Below, piece by piece: positions 53,000 to 63,870 of a stretch of 64,000 nt of DNA. This DNA is from Erysipelothrix aquatica (GTDB lineage Bacteria; Bacillota_I; Bacilli_A; Erysipelotrichales; Erysipelotrichaceae): positions 1 through 64,000 of the forward strand of contig NZ_WTSY02000005.1 of the NCBI RefSeq assembly GCF_009828775.2. Direction: 5' to 3'. Position 1 is the stretch's first letter. Each line of letters opens with the position of its first letter. A program made the translations under genes and the position numbers. The notes beneath the pieces were generated by a model. That model saw only the letters and a program-made list of their open reading frames with translations, did not search any database and had not been told where the DNA came from.

Positions 53000-54224
53000 T
53001 AAACGCTGTGCTGAACAGAAAGTGATGCGTGACACGGTTCACGGGTATATCCATGTAAATTACCAAGTAATCTGGGATCTGATTAACGCACCAGAATTCC
53101 AACGACTCCGTCGAATCCACCAATTGGGCGGTACCTACATGGTTTATCATACTGCGGAACACTCACGGTTTTCTCACTCATTAGGAGTCTATGAAGTCGT
53201 ACGCCAAATGATTGAAAAAGTTAGTGGTCTGAAAGAAAGTCTGTCCGAAGAAGAGCAAATTGCCCTTCTTTGTGCAGGGCTTTTGCATGATGTTGGCCAT
53301 GGTCCTTTTTCGCATGCGTTTGAATCCGTAACCTCGGTTCACCATGAAACATTCACAGATCGAATTATCCGTGAGCCGTCTGAAATTAATCGGATTTTAA
53401 AACAGGCGAGTCCTGATCTACCGGACATTGTGAGTGATATTATTGCGCATCGCCATGAACGAACATTATTAACACAGATTATTTCAAGTCAACTTGATGC
53501 CGATCGTATGGATTATCTATTGCGTGATTCATACTTCACAGGCGTTAGTTATGGAGAATTTGACCTACAACGAATTCTTCGAACTATGAAGTTGGAAGGC
53601 GATCGTATCGTCATGAAAGAAAGTGGCATTCATGCGGTTGAAGATTACATCATGGCGCGGTATCAAATGTACTGGCAAGTTTATCTTCACCCTGCATCAC
53701 GAAGTTTTGAAGGAATTTTACTTTCAATCTTCTTAAGAATGCGTGATTTGATGACAACCAATCCAGAATTATTGGATTGCGTTGCGTTCTTCAAGCCATT
53801 TTTGAATAATACAGAAATATCACTTGAAGACCATTTCAAACTTGATGAGCCAGCGGTTACCCATGGTTTCACTGTGCTTACAGACAGTGATGATCCAATT
53901 TTAAAAGACTTAGCGTTACGTCTTTTAAATCGAGTTCTCTTTCAATATGAAGATTTAACGGGAACGAACCAACTTGAAAAAATTCGTCGGGCAACGACAC
54001 AGAATGGATATGATGCGAGTTATTATGTTGTTGAGGATTTCACAACACAGACCTTGTATCAAAAGCCATATCGCAAAGAAGACACAAATTCAGGAATTTA
54101 TGTATCGATCAAAGGTGACCTCGTTGAGTTATCTGAAGCATCATCGATTGTAAGGGGATTTGTGCAAGGGGAAGATAAAGAAGATCGAAAGGTTTTCTAT
54201 CCAAAGGAGATTGTATATGAATAG
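52986..54224 (+). CDS. HD-domain phosphohydrolase (dNTPase-like, YwfO type)
   Basis: A 412-residue protein of the SAMHD1/dGTPase-like HD superfamily. Metal ligands are in EHSRFSHSLGVYE and LLHDVGHGPFSHAFE, with a later Asp in SQLDADRMDYLLRDS. It matches the YwfO-type proteins of Firmicutes, which hydrolyse deoxynucleoside triphosphates. It overlaps both neighbours, by 14 bases with gltX and by 8 with pepP, suggesting a coupled operon. An alternative ATG at 53025 is possible. Confidence 0.9.
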   Translation: MSTLNKRCAEQKVMRDTVHGYIHVNYQVIWDLINAPEFQRLRRIHQLGGTYMVYHTAEHSRFSHSLGVYEVVRQMIEKVSGLKESLSEEEQIALLCAGLLHDVGHGPFSHAFESVTSVHHETFTDRIIREPSEINRILKQASPDLPDIVSDIIAHRHERTLLTQIISSQLDADRMDYLLRDSYFTGVSYGEFDLQRILRTMKLEGDRIVMKESGIHAVEDYIMARYQMYWQVYLHPASRSFEGILLSIFLRMRDLMTTNPELLDCVAFFKPFLNNTEISLEDHFKLDEPAVTHGFTVLTDSDDPILKDLALRLLNRVLFQYEDLTGTNQLEKIRRATTQNGYDASYYVVEDFTTQTLYQKPYRKEDTNSGIYVSIKGDLVELSEASSIVRGFVQGEDKEDRKVFYPKEIVYE

Positions 54225-55443
54225 TCAAACATACATCACAATTCGTGAAAATATTATGAACGCACTACCCAAAAATACTGTAACGTTCTTATTTAGTGGT
54301 AAAGGTGTGCGCAAATCAGCAGATGCACAGTATCCATTTCAAGCAAACCGTAATTTCTACTATGCAACAGGGATTCAAGAACCAGAGGCTGTAGTTGTAT
54401 TTGATAAGACTACCCAAGATGTGACGTTGTTCCTTCGCGAAATTGATCCTAATATGGAAAAATGGGTCGGTCACTACATGACTGAAGAAGAGGCACAACT
54501 CATTTCTGGAATTGAAGATATTCGATACTTCGATGAATTTGATGCTTTTGTAAATTCGGTCATGGAACGAGACGTACAAATCGGTCTGGATTTTGATCAC
54601 GATACAATAACAGAAGAATTCCACGGTTCTGGTTTGGCATTTGTGGATTTTGTGAGTGAAGATCGCGTTGTTAATATCTTTGAAGAACTTGTTAGACTAC
54701 GAATGGTCAAACTTCCAGAAGAAGTTGAAGCGATTAAGCATGCACTTGTTGTTACAAATGATGCCATCATGGGTGCTCTTGAAGAAGTGAAACCAGGAAA
54801 TAATGAAAATGATGTTGCCGCTCGTTTCTACTATGAAGGTATGAAGCAACACGGTGACTTGATGTTTGATACGATTTTAGCCGGAGGAAAAAATGCAACA
54901 GTCCTCCACTATATCGAAAATAATCAAGAACTATTAGATGGAGACCTTGTCTTATTCGATTTAGGAATCCGTGTTAATGGCTATGGTGGAGATATTTCTC
55001 GAACATTCCCAATCAACGGTAAATTTACAGATCGTCAACGTGATGTTTATCAAGTTGTCTTGGATACGTTCCATGCAGTTAATGAAGCAATTCGTCCAGG
55101 CATTAGCATTAAAACATTGAATGATCTTGCAAAAGAGTATCTTGCTGAGGGATGTATCCAATTGGGGCTCATAGAAGACCCTCAAGACGTCTCACGTTAC
55201 TACTATCACGGTATTGGACACTCATTGGGGTTAGATACTCACGATGTCTGGATTGACCGTGAGGAGCCGCTCCAAGCTGGTAATGTTATCACCAATGAAC
55301 CAGGCCTTTACATCGCTGAAGAAGGCATCGGAATCCGTATTGAAACAGATGTCTTGGTAACTGAAGAAAGCAACGAAGATCTTGCCCCACAAATAATCCG
55401 TGAGGTTTCAGATATCGAAGCTTACTTCGAAAGCAAACAATAA
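54217..55443 (+). CDS. pepP: Xaa-Pro aminopeptidase (M24B)
   Basis: A 408-residue metallopeptidase removing N-terminal residues before proline. The N-terminal domain is creatinase-like. The pita-bread domain has all five metal ligands: Asp in LFDLGIRVNGY and GGDISRTFP, His in YYHGIGHSLG, Glu in ITNEPGLYI and Glu in GIRIETDV. I start it at 54217 behind AAAGGAG, overlapping the HD gene end. A terminator follows. Confidence 0.95.
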   Translation: MNSQTYITIRENIMNALPKNTVTFLFSGKGVRKSADAQYPFQANRNFYYATGIQEPEAVVVFDKTTQDVTLFLREIDPNMEKWVGHYMTEEEAQLISGIEDIRYFDEFDAFVNSVMERDVQIGLDFDHDTITEEFHGSGLAFVDFVSEDRVVNIFEELVRLRMVKLPEEVEAIKHALVVTNDAIMGALEEVKPGNNENDVAARFYYEGMKQHGDLMFDTILAGGKNATVLHYIENNQELLDGDLVLFDLGIRVNGYGGDISRTFPINGKFTDRQRDVYQVVLDTFHAVNEAIRPGISIKTLNDLAKEYLAEGCIQLGLIEDPQDVSRYYYHGIGHSLGLDTHDVWIDREEPLQAGNVITNEPGLYIAEEGIGIRIETDVLVTEESNEDLAPQIIREVSDIEAYFESKQ

Positions 55444-55460
55444 GAAATGTGAATTCTGTA

Positions 55461-55490
55461 TGAAAGTGCAACGATATCCGTGCACTTTCA
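55461..55490 (+). terminator. Terminator after pepP
   Basis: TGAAAGTGCA and TGCACTTTCA form a perfect 10-base-pair stem followed by nine T. Confidence 0.9.
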
Positions 55491-55510
55491 TTTTTTTTTG
55501 TTAAAATGTA

Positions 55511-55538
55511 TTGACATTGTACCGTATTTTCATATAAT
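55511..55538 (+). promoter_or_regulatory. Consensus promoter of the DUF1934-rpoE operon
   Basis: Both boxes are perfect: TTGACA (55511-55516) and TATAAT (55533-55538) with a 16-base spacer. This is the closest match to the sigma-A consensus that I found in the window and suggests high, constant expression. Confidence 0.85.
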
Positions 55539-55574
55539 GCAATGGTAAATAAGTAAGGGGGCAATCTATCCGTT

Positions 55575-55949
55575 TTGAAAATTACAGTTATACAAAAATC
55601 ACGAGAAGCGAATGCAAAGACAGTTGATGAAAACGCAACATTACAAGATTTAGGTGTGTACAAGCGTATTAGTTATGTCGAAAAAAATGGCGCAGTTGTG
55701 ATACTCGACATTACGGACCATGAAATTTCGCTCAAACGCCAAGACAGTTGGCTAACACAAGGTCTATTTCGCCGAGATGAATCGACAGAAATGCTCGTTA
55801 AAAACGAACATGGAACAATTGTATTTGATGTAAGTGTAGATGAAATGAAGATTGACAACAATGTATTTTATATTAGGTATCATTTAGACCAAGAAGGTCA
55901 GCGTGTTGACACACTTGAGTTTGAATGTTGGTGGGAACCGGAGGTATAA
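55575..55949 (+). CDS. DUF1934 family beta-barrel protein
   Basis: A 124-residue protein with a lipocalin-like all-beta pattern, matching DUF1934 (YwiB type). The motif GTIVFDV and the repeated charged-aromatic strands up to FECWWEPEV fit. The best start is a TTG at 55575, 13 bases after AAGGGGG, an unusually long spacing, so the exact start is uncertain. It precedes rpoE by four bases. Function unknown. Confidence 0.8.
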   Translation: MKITVIQKSREANAKTVDENATLQDLGVYKRISYVEKNGAVVILDITDHEISLKRQDSWLTQGLFRRDESTEMLVKNEHGTIVFDVSVDEMKIDNNVFYIRYHLDQEGQRVDTLEFECWWEPEV

Positions 55950-55953
55950 CATT

Positions 55954-56277
55954 ATGGCATCTAAATCGTTAAGCGATATTGCATTTGATAAATTACAAAA
56001 GAAAAAGAAAGAAACTACTTTCCAAAAATTATGGGCAGAAGTTTCAGAAGAAGTTAAGCTACCCGAAGAAGCAGCTAAAAGAAAAGTTGCATCGTTTTAC
56101 AATGCGTTAATGATGGACTCACGTTTCATCTCGTTAGAGGGAAACAAATGGGACCTTCGTGAACGTCATACCCTTGAAAGTTTACAAATTGACCCGGATC
56201 TTCTTGATGGTTATGATGACTATGAAGAAGAGTTTGAAGATTACCCAATTGAACTCAGCGTTTCAGACGACGAGTAA
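55954..56277 (+). CDS. rpoE: RNA polymerase delta subunit
   Basis: A 107-residue delta subunit, found only in Firmicutes. The folded HARE domain (about residues 1-85) has FQKLWAEVSEEVKLPEE and MMDSRFISLEGNKWDLRE. The acidic tail (YDDYEEEFEDYP) is much shorter than in Bacillus, where it spans about 80 residues. It helps polymerase recycle and respond to initiating nucleotide levels, which matters for the pyrG promoter downstream. AGGAGGT-type site before 55954. Confidence 0.95.
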   Translation: MASKSLSDIAFDKLQKKKKETTFQKLWAEVSEEVKLPEEAAKRKVASFYNALMMDSRFISLEGNKWDLRERHTLESLQIDPDLLDGYDDYEEEFEDYPIELSVSDDE

Positions 56278-56292
56278 TTAATACAATAACCC

Positions 56293-56320
56293 AAACCTGC
56301 ATTTTAGCGAATGCAGGTTT
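56293..56320 (+). terminator. Terminator after rpoE
   Basis: AAACCTGCATT and AATGCAGGTTT pair around TTAGCG, then TTAAA. Confidence 0.82.
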
Positions 56321-56384
56321 TTAAACCCTAAGTGTAAATTTTCCGCTATATAAGTGGCTTTTTGTAGTGTCTCGATTTTTATGG

Positions 56385-56413
56385 TTGAATACCCATAACG
56401 AGTTTGATAGAAT
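56385..56413 (+). promoter_or_regulatory. pyrG promoter with GGGC start site
   Basis: TTGAAT (56385-56390), a 17-base spacer and TAGAAT (56408-56413). Six bases later transcription would start at GGGC (56420-56423), the same initially transcribed sequence as Bacillus pyrG. Confidence 0.8.
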
Positions 56414-56418
56414 AATAA

Positions 56419-58092
<1,674 letters not shown>

Positions 58093-58118
58093 AAGAGAAA
58101 TTAGGAGGAAGCATAACT

Positions 58119-58985
58119 ATGGCATTAGTTTCAGCAAAAGAAATTCTGGAAAACGCACGTGATGGACATTACGCGGTTCCAGCAATCAATATCAACAACT
58201 TAGAGTGGACAAAAGCAGTTCTCTCAACAGCACAAGAAATGAACTCACCAATCTTGGTTGCAGTTTCAGAAGGTGCTGGAAAATATATGACAGGTTACAA
58301 AACTGTTGTAGGTATGGTTAAAGGTATGATGGAAGAAATGAACATTACTGTTCCTGTTGCATTACACTTAGACCACGGTAGCTTTGAAGGTGCTAAAGAA
58401 GCGCTTGCTGCTGGATTTACATCTGTAATGTTCGATGGATCACACTTAGCAATCGATGAAAACTTGGAAAAAACTCGTGAAATCGTTGCAATCGCTCATG
58501 CACAAGGTGCATCAGTTGAAGCAGAAGTTGGATCAATCGGTGGAGAAGAAGACGGAATCATCGGTACAGGTGAATTAGCTGATCCTCAAGAATGTAAAAC
58601 AATGGCTGACACAGGCATTGACTTCTTAGCAGCTGGTATCGGAAATATCCACGGTAAATATCCAGAAAACTGGGTAGGATTAAGCTTCGAAACATTAGAT
58701 GCAATTAAACAAGCTACAGGAAGCATTCCTTTAGTATTACACGGTGGTTCAGGAATCCCTGAAGACCAAATCAAAAAAGCTATCGATTTAGGTGTTTCAA
58801 AAATCAACGTTAACACAGAATTACAATTAGTTAACGCTGCAGCACTTCGCGACTTCATCGTTGCTGGTAAAGACCTTGAAGGTAAAAACTACGATCCTCG
58901 TAAACTTTTAGCTCCAGGATTTGAAGCAATGAAAGAAGCTGTTAAAGAAAAAATCGAAATCTTCGGTTCAGCTAACAAAGCTTAA
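58119..58985 (+). CDS. fba: Class II fructose-bisphosphate aldolase
   Basis: A 288-residue zinc-dependent aldolase of glycolysis. It shows zinc ligands in LHLDHGSFE and VEAEVGSIGGEEDG, NIHGKYPENW, and VLHGGSGIP for phosphate binding. AGGAGG precedes the ATG. Codon use is that of a highly expressed gene. The order rpoE-pyrG-fba-murA is conserved in Firmicutes, here broken by a channel gene. Confidence 0.97.
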   Translation: MALVSAKEILENARDGHYAVPAININNLEWTKAVLSTAQEMNSPILVAVSEGAGKYMTGYKTVVGMVKGMMEEMNITVPVALHLDHGSFEGAKEALAAGFTSVMFDGSHLAIDENLEKTREIVAIAHAQGASVEAEVGSIGGEEDGIIGTGELADPQECKTMADTGIDFLAAGIGNIHGKYPENWVGLSFETLDAIKQATGSIPLVLHGGSGIPEDQIKKAIDLGVSKINVNTELQLVNAAALRDFIVAGKDLEGKNYDPRKLLAPGFEAMKEAVKEKIEIFGSANKA

Positions 58986-58996
58986 TTGAACTTCTA

Positions 58997-59020
58997 AAGA
59001 AATCGCTTCGGCGGTTTCTT
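58997..59020 (+). terminator. Terminator after fba
   Basis: AAGAAATCGC and GCGGTTTCTT pair (one G-T) around a TTCG tetraloop, then TTTTT. Confidence 0.88.
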
Positions 59021-59176
59021 TTTTTATGCGTAAGAAGGAATAAATTCACGTAAGTAACAACAAATATCGAAAAAAGAATGTAAGATACCTCAAAAAGACA
59101 GTCTTGTGATGAAAACATCTTGATTAAAGTGCGCCGCATGGATAAGATATCAAAGGAAAGTTTTTTGGAGGAGAAT

Positions 59177-59932
59177 ATGTATTCAATGGAAGAAACAGTT
59201 CAAAAAGTAACTGAACTGGGCCGTAAAAAAGTTGATAAACCATTTATGGCGAAAATAATTTTAGGTTTTTTGGCAGGGGCACTAGTTGCGTTCGCCTACT
59301 TAACCTACATTATCGTGACAGCACGTATCCCGGGATTAGTTGGGGTATTAATAGGTGCTTCAATTTTCCCAGTTGGAATCATTGTGATTCTAGTAGCTGG
59401 AGGAGAACTGATTACATCAAATATGACAATTGTTTCCACTGCGCTCTTTAACAAAGAAGTGTCAATTAAAGAACTCTTAGGAAACTGGGCAGTTGTAACG
59501 CTTGGGAACTTCTTAGGTTCATTATTTGTGGTTTTAGTTGGTGTACAAATTCTAGGTATGCTTAACCCGTATGTGGATCAGCTGCATACGATTGCGGAAG
59601 GAAAAATGCACTATACTGCATTTCAAATCTTTATCTCAGGCGTGATGTGTAACTGGTTTGTTGGGTTCGCATCGTGGATGAGCGTTGGGGTTAAAGATAT
59701 GAGTGCTAAAATCTTCTGTATTTGGTTCCCGGTTATGTTGTTTGCATTACTTGGATTCCAACATAGTGTTGCGAACATTTTCTTGCTCCTTGCAAGTAAT
59801 GTAATGGGTGGTGTATCAATTGGAGGGTTTATCTTCAACTTTACATTCGCATATCTTGGTAATATTATCGGTGGTGGTGTCTTAGTGGGTCTTGCTTACA
59901 CACTTGCAGCGCGCCATAAGCCAGTAAAATAA
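59177..59932 (+). CDS. Formate/nitrite transporter family channel
   Basis: A 251-residue membrane channel of the FocA/NirC family with about six hydrophobic segments. It shows the family NMTIV-type break ([19 protein letters not shown]) and [12 protein letters not shown] near the centre, with HSVANIFLL later. I start it at 59177 behind GGAGGAG. It could export formate or import nitrite or hydrosulfide; no partner enzyme is beside it. It separates fba from murA and has its own terminator. Confidence 0.92.
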   Translation: MYSMEETVQKVTELGRKKVDKPFMAKIILGFLAGALVAFAYLTYIIVTARIPGLVGVLIGASIFPVGIIVILVAGGELITSNMTIVSTALFNKEVSIKELLGNWAVVTLGNFLGSLFVVLVGVQILGMLNPYVDQLHTIAEGKMHYTAFQIFISGVMCNWFVGFASWMSVGVKDMSAKIFCIWFPVMLFALLGFQHSVANIFLLLASNVMGGVSIGGFIFNFTFAYLGNIIGGGVLVGLAYTLAARHKPVK

Positions 59933-59953
59933 GAGTCTTCACAAAAGACTCTT
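59931..59953 (+). terminator. Terminator after formate/nitrite channel gene
   Basis: AAGAGTCTT and AAGACTCTT pair around a short loop, then TTTT; the stem starts at the stop codon. Confidence 0.87.
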
Positions 59954-60027
59954 TTTATATGCGGTGCTTAGACTATAATTGTTTGACCATTTGGGGTATA
60001 ATTACTATGACTAAAGGAGTTGTACAA

Positions 60028-61290
60028 ATGGTAGAAATTATTAAAATCGAAGGTGGAAAACGTCTAAACGGAAAAGTAACAATTGGTGGGGCAAAGAATG
60101 CAACGGTCGCTTTAATACCTGCAGCAATCTTAGCGGATAACAGTGATGTCAATATCTATGGGGTTCCAAACATTTCAGATGTTGAATCATTGACTGAGAT
60201 TCTTGAATCATTGGGAGTATCAGTTGAATCTCCGGAGTCTGGCCATTATAAAATTAACACTTCAAATATGAAAAATGTTGACTTGGATATTGATGCAGTC
60301 ACACGCTTACGTGCATCGTATTACTTTATGGGAGCATTGCTTGGCAAGTTTAAATCAGTGCGAATGATTATGCCAGGGGGATGCTATTTAGGACCACGTC
60401 CATTTGACTTACATTTAAAAGGATTTGAGGCTTTGGGAGCAACGGTTGATTATTCTCAAGGATACTACACGATAAAAGCAGACCATCTTGTTGGTGCTAA
60501 AATCTATCTTGATTTTGCATCAGTGGGAGCGACAATTAATATCATGCTTGCGGCTGTATTAGCGGAAGGTCGAACAGTGATTGAAAATGCTGCGAAAGAA
60601 CCAGAAATTATTGATCTCGCAAACTTTTTGACTAAAATGGGTGCAAACATTCGTGGTGCAGGTACTAATGAAATCACCATTGAAGGTGTTACTTCATTGA
60701 GTGGAAAACCTCATGATATTATCCCTGATCGTATTGAAGCTGGGACTTACATTATTATGGCAGCTGCAATGGCTGATGATGTGACCATTGAAAACATTAT
60801 CCCATTACATGTCGAAGCGTTGACGTCTAAATTAATTGAGATGGGAGTCAATATGGAAATTGGTGTTGATTCAATTCGTATCTTGAAATCAGAAGAGTTG
60901 AAGGCTGTAGATTTTACGACGCAAACGTATCCAGGCTTTGCTACAGATCTTCAACAACCAATGACAACGCTGCTGACGCGTGCGGAAGGGGCTTCAACCG
61001 TTAAAGAAACAATCTATGCGGAACGTTTCAAACATACGGCAGAACTCCAACGTATGGGTGCTACAATTAGCGTAGGGACTGCACAGGCAACCATTACAGG
61101 TGTTACACCATTATTTGGTAATAAAGTAACAGCGACTGACTTACGAGCTGGAGCATCATTGGTAATTGCCGGTCTGATGGCAGATGGTATTACTGAAATT
61201 CATGATATTTATCACATTGATCGTGGCTATGATGAAATTGATAGTAAACTCAAAGCATTGGGCGCTAAATTCTGGCGAGAAACAATCTAA
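60028..61290 (+). CDS. murA: UDP-N-acetylglucosamine 1-carboxyvinyltransferase
   Basis: A 420-residue MurA, the first committed step of peptidoglycan synthesis. It shows [13 protein letters not shown] near the N-terminus and the active-site Cys119 in [15 protein letters not shown], the fosfomycin target. The Cys-to-Asp change of resistant species is absent. I start it at 60028 behind AAAGGAG. It uses UDP-GlcNAc from GlmU. Confidence 0.97.
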   Translation: MVEIIKIEGGKRLNGKVTIGGAKNATVALIPAAILADNSDVNIYGVPNISDVESLTEILESLGVSVESPESGHYKINTSNMKNVDLDIDAVTRLRASYYFMGALLGKFKSVRMIMPGGCYLGPRPFDLHLKGFEALGATVDYSQGYYTIKADHLVGAKIYLDFASVGATINIMLAAVLAEGRTVIENAAKEPEIIDLANFLTKMGANIRGAGTNEITIEGVTSLSGKPHDIIPDRIEAGTYIIMAAAMADDVTIENIIPLHVEALTSKLIEMGVNMEIGVDSIRILKSEELKAVDFTTQTYPGFATDLQQPMTTLLTRAEGASTVKETIYAERFKHTAELQRMGATISVGTAQATITGVTPLFGNKVTATDLRAGASLVIAGLMADGITEIHDIYHIDRGYDEIDSKLKALGAKFWRETI

Positions 61291-61304
61291 AACTAATTTT
61301 TGAC

Positions 61305-61328
61305 CCTACATTCAACGATGAATGTAGG
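61305..61328 (+). terminator. Terminator after murA
   Basis: CCTACATTC and GAATGTAGG pair around AACGAT, then seven T. Confidence 0.9.
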
Positions 61329-61459
61329 TTTTTTTATGCTTGAATGGAAGTAACAAAACCGATAGGGCGTGTAATACGACCACTAAACCATAGAAGATTG
61401 AAGACTAAATAAAACTATGCAAGGATGGTGATGTCATAATTCGACTAGGAGGTAAAATA

Positions 61460-61855
61460 ATGAAACAATCTACAAATAAGTTATTGTTGTTTTTAATCTT
61501 ACTGATGCTCTGCACAAGTTCTATATGTGCAGCATGGAGTCCACTTATATGGGTTAGTGTACCACGTTTTGGGAAATGGTCAGAGACATCCCGCGGCGTA
61601 CAAAAAGATAATTATGCGCATACTGCGTGGATTCAAAAAAATACCCAATCAATTGCCATGAATATTTATGCAGACCTAGTTAGTCCTGTAACGGGAACGC
61701 GTTCGGTCACAGACTACATATTGTTAGATGGAACTAGACAAACTCTGTACTATAATGAATCATTTGGAGGGTTGGGAAGTTACCATATGGGAAGAATATC
61801 GTCGGAAAATTGGGAGCCACTTCCAAACCAAGTTAGCTATTGGTTCTACCCGTAG
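61460..61855 (+). CDS. Small secreted protein linked to ABC transporter
   Basis: A 131-residue precursor with a clear Sec-type signal peptide, probably cut after SSICA, leaving about 106 residues. The mature part has no cysteine and is rich in Trp, Tyr, Ser and Gly (WSPLIWVSVPRFGKWSE, then LYYNESFGGLGSYHMG and WFYP at the end). In size, composition and context (ABC genes follow at once) it resembles lactococcin 972-like bacteriocins or the DUF2712-type secreted proteins, but I see no decisive motif. AGGAGG precedes the ATG. It could be a bacteriocin, a surface protein or the transporter's signal. Confidence 0.65.
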   Translation: MKQSTNKLLLFLILLMLCTSSICAAWSPLIWVSVPRFGKWSETSRGVQKDNYAHTAWIQKNTQSIAMNIYADLVSPVTGTRSVTDYILLDGTRQTLYYNESFGGLGSYHMGRISSENWEPLPNQVSYWFYP

Positions 61856-61873
61856 ATTACACGGAGTATATCA

Positions 61874-62689
61874 ATGAAAATGGAGATTAAGCCAATGAGA
61901 TTCAAACTCATCAAGATTGGATGTATCCTTGTTCTTATAAATGCTGTTAGTTTTAACGTAAGTTTTTGGACGTCTTCGCTGAGTCCGCACCCCGGAAATG
62001 GTCCATTTCAATACGTTGTGCTGCAGGAAAGTGCGACAACTGTTTTGTACCCATTAATAATGTGGGTCACGATCGGGATTGCTTTGTATCCTATCTATGG
62101 AATATTTCATTCTCAAGCGGTATCGAGTATGGCAATACGAATGGGGTGGGAGCATCTGTATCGACGTAGTATCGTAAAGATATTTATGAGTGCGTGTATC
62201 ATTCGTTTTTTAACTGAACTTCTAAACATCGCGGCAGTACATTGGTGGAACCCATTTACAGTGGAACCGTTTCAGATTGAATCACTATGGACGATGTCAG
62301 AATTGATTAATCATGCGAATATAGGTATTGTTTTGGCACATTGGATACTTGCGTCGGTAGGGACTGGGATTTACGTTGTATTTGTATTCCTAATGGCAGA
62401 TTACATTCGCAATGCGTATGTCTATATTTTTGTACCAATAATTCAAAAATTCTTGAGTATATTTATATACATTGCAGCTTTTACATCTATGGTTACGATG
62501 ATCCCTAACATCGGTGAGAGAACACCGATGAAAGCAATATTATCGAGCATTATGCCATCCTCAATCTTATCGCCGGGGACACACTATGGGTATGTGCTTC
62601 AAAGTTTCCTATCAGCTGCGGCACTCTATGGTGTTTTGTCGTACATTCTCTATCACTTTACATTGAAACGGAGAAGCTTCAATGGGTAA
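61874..62689 (+). CDS. ABC-2 type membrane subunit, 271 residues
   Basis: A membrane protein with about six hydrophobic segments, the first followed by a long outer stretch (residues about 35-50). It is likely a permease for the ATPase encoded at 63262. It starts 18 bases after the secreted-protein gene behind CGGAG and overlaps the next gene by eight bases. I do not recognise a named family. Confidence 0.68.
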   Translation: MKMEIKPMRFKLIKIGCILVLINAVSFNVSFWTSSLSPHPGNGPFQYVVLQESATTVLYPLIMWVTIGIALYPIYGIFHSQAVSSMAIRMGWEHLYRRSIVKIFMSACIIRFLTELLNIAAVHWWNPFTVEPFQIESLWTMSELINHANIGIVLAHWILASVGTGIYVVFVFLMADYIRNAYVYIFVPIIQKFLSIFIYIAAFTSMVTMIPNIGERTPMKAILSSIMPSSILSPGTHYGYVLQSFLSAAALYGVLSYILYHFTLKRRSFNG

Positions 62690-63248
62690 ATCATGGATTA
62701 AAATAAAAAAATCACGATACCTTGTTATCTACATGTGTGCAGTGTCCTATTCGATGTATACCCTTTACCCCCACATCAGTACGACTTTGAAAGTGGAAGA
62801 AAAACTAAAAGTAGAAAGCTTTATTATGAGTTCCAATATTATTCCTATGTTAGTGACAACAACGTTTTTCATTTACCTCATCCACAACGCACGTCTGATT
62901 AAACGAATGCGTGATTCTATTCAAATTCGAATCGGGAAGGATGCTTTGGATCGGTCGTTACGGGTACAAGCAGTTGTAGATACGATGCTATATTGCGTCG
63001 CTGGATTTGGCCCACTTATCATAATTGGTTGGGATGGAATATATGAGAAACAACTTGTATTTATATTCTTAGGCTGGATTGCGATTAGTATGTTTTTATG
63101 GTGCCTTATCATTAACGTTTCTATATCTTTCAAAGGGATTGTATCAGGAATAGTGATTACGATTCCTATTGTGATGAGTCTAATGCTTCATTATTCGAAT
63201 ATTAATGTAAAAGTTGTTGAGTTTTTGTCCGGTATTAGATTGACATAA
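62682..63248 (+). CDS. Membrane protein of the ABC cassette, 188 residues
   Basis: A protein with about five hydrophobic segments and basic inner loops. Its N-terminus (KKSRYLVIYMCAVSYSMYTLY) resembles that of the incomplete gene at 63860 (KFSKYKSYLLVLSISLYTLF), so the two may be paralogous subunits. GGAG lies before its ATG inside the previous gene. Not recognised by name. Confidence 0.65.
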   Translation: MGKSWIKIKKSRYLVIYMCAVSYSMYTLYPHISTTLKVEEKLKVESFIMSSNIIPMLVTTTFFIYLIHNARLIKRMRDSIQIRIGKDALDRSLRVQAVVDTMLYCVAGFGPLIIIGWDGIYEKQLVFIFLGWIAISMFLWCLIINVSISFKGIVSGIVITIPIVMSLMLHYSNINVKVVEFLSGIRLT

Positions 63249-63261
63249 GAAAGGAAATTCA

Positions 63262-63870
63262 ATGAAAAAAAGTGTAGCAGTTAGGTCTTTGAAAAAATCA
63301 TTTAAAGGAATGATCGTATTAGATGGGTTAAGTTTAGAGGTGAAAAAAGGAGCGCTGATTCATATTCGAGGTGGTAATGGGTCTGGGAAATCAACACTTT
63401 TGAAGCTCATTGCAAAACTTATTGAACCTGATTCGGGAAGTGTTTATGTAGAAAAGACGCAAAAAATTGGTGGTCTGATTGAAAATCCAATGTTCATTGA
63501 ACATGAGACTGCTTTATTCAACTTACAATTTTTGGCTGAATTAACGGGAACGTTTGATTGGGAAAAAACCCGAGATCTTATGCAACAGTTTGATCTCGAA
63601 ATATCAAACAAAAAACCTGTCAAGAGTTACAGTTTAGGAATGCGTCAAAAACTTGGAATCATACAAGCAATCATGGAAAATCAAGACTTGATACTGCTAG
63701 ATGAGCCTACTCGCGGTTTGGATCGAAAAAGCGTAGCGGTGTTTAATGAAATCATTGAGTCGCTACGAGATGCGAAAAAGACTTGTATAATTTGTGCCCA
63801 TGATGGCGTATCAAATATTCATTTTGATGCCGTGTATGAGTTAGAATATGGGGAAATTCGTGAGATATAA
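63262..63870 (+). CDS. ABC transporter ATP-binding protein
   Basis: A 202-residue ATPase. Walker A GGNGSGKST is at 37-45; the signature is SYSLGMRQKLG, Walker B LILLDEPTRGLD and the H-loop CAHD. This DrrA/CcmA-like class works with ABC-2 type permeases and exports drugs, peptides or lipids. AAAGGAA precedes the ATG. The next gene begins inside its end, so the cassette continues past the window. Confidence 0.9.
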   Translation: MKKSVAVRSLKKSFKGMIVLDGLSLEVKKGALIHIRGGNGSGKSTLLKLIAKLIEPDSGSVYVEKTQKIGGLIENPMFIEHETALFNLQFLAELTGTFDWEKTRDLMQQFDLEISNKKPVKSYSLGMRQKLGIIQAIMENQDLILLDEPTRGLDRKSVAVFNEIIESLRDAKKTCIICAHDGVSNIHFDAVYELEYGEIREI

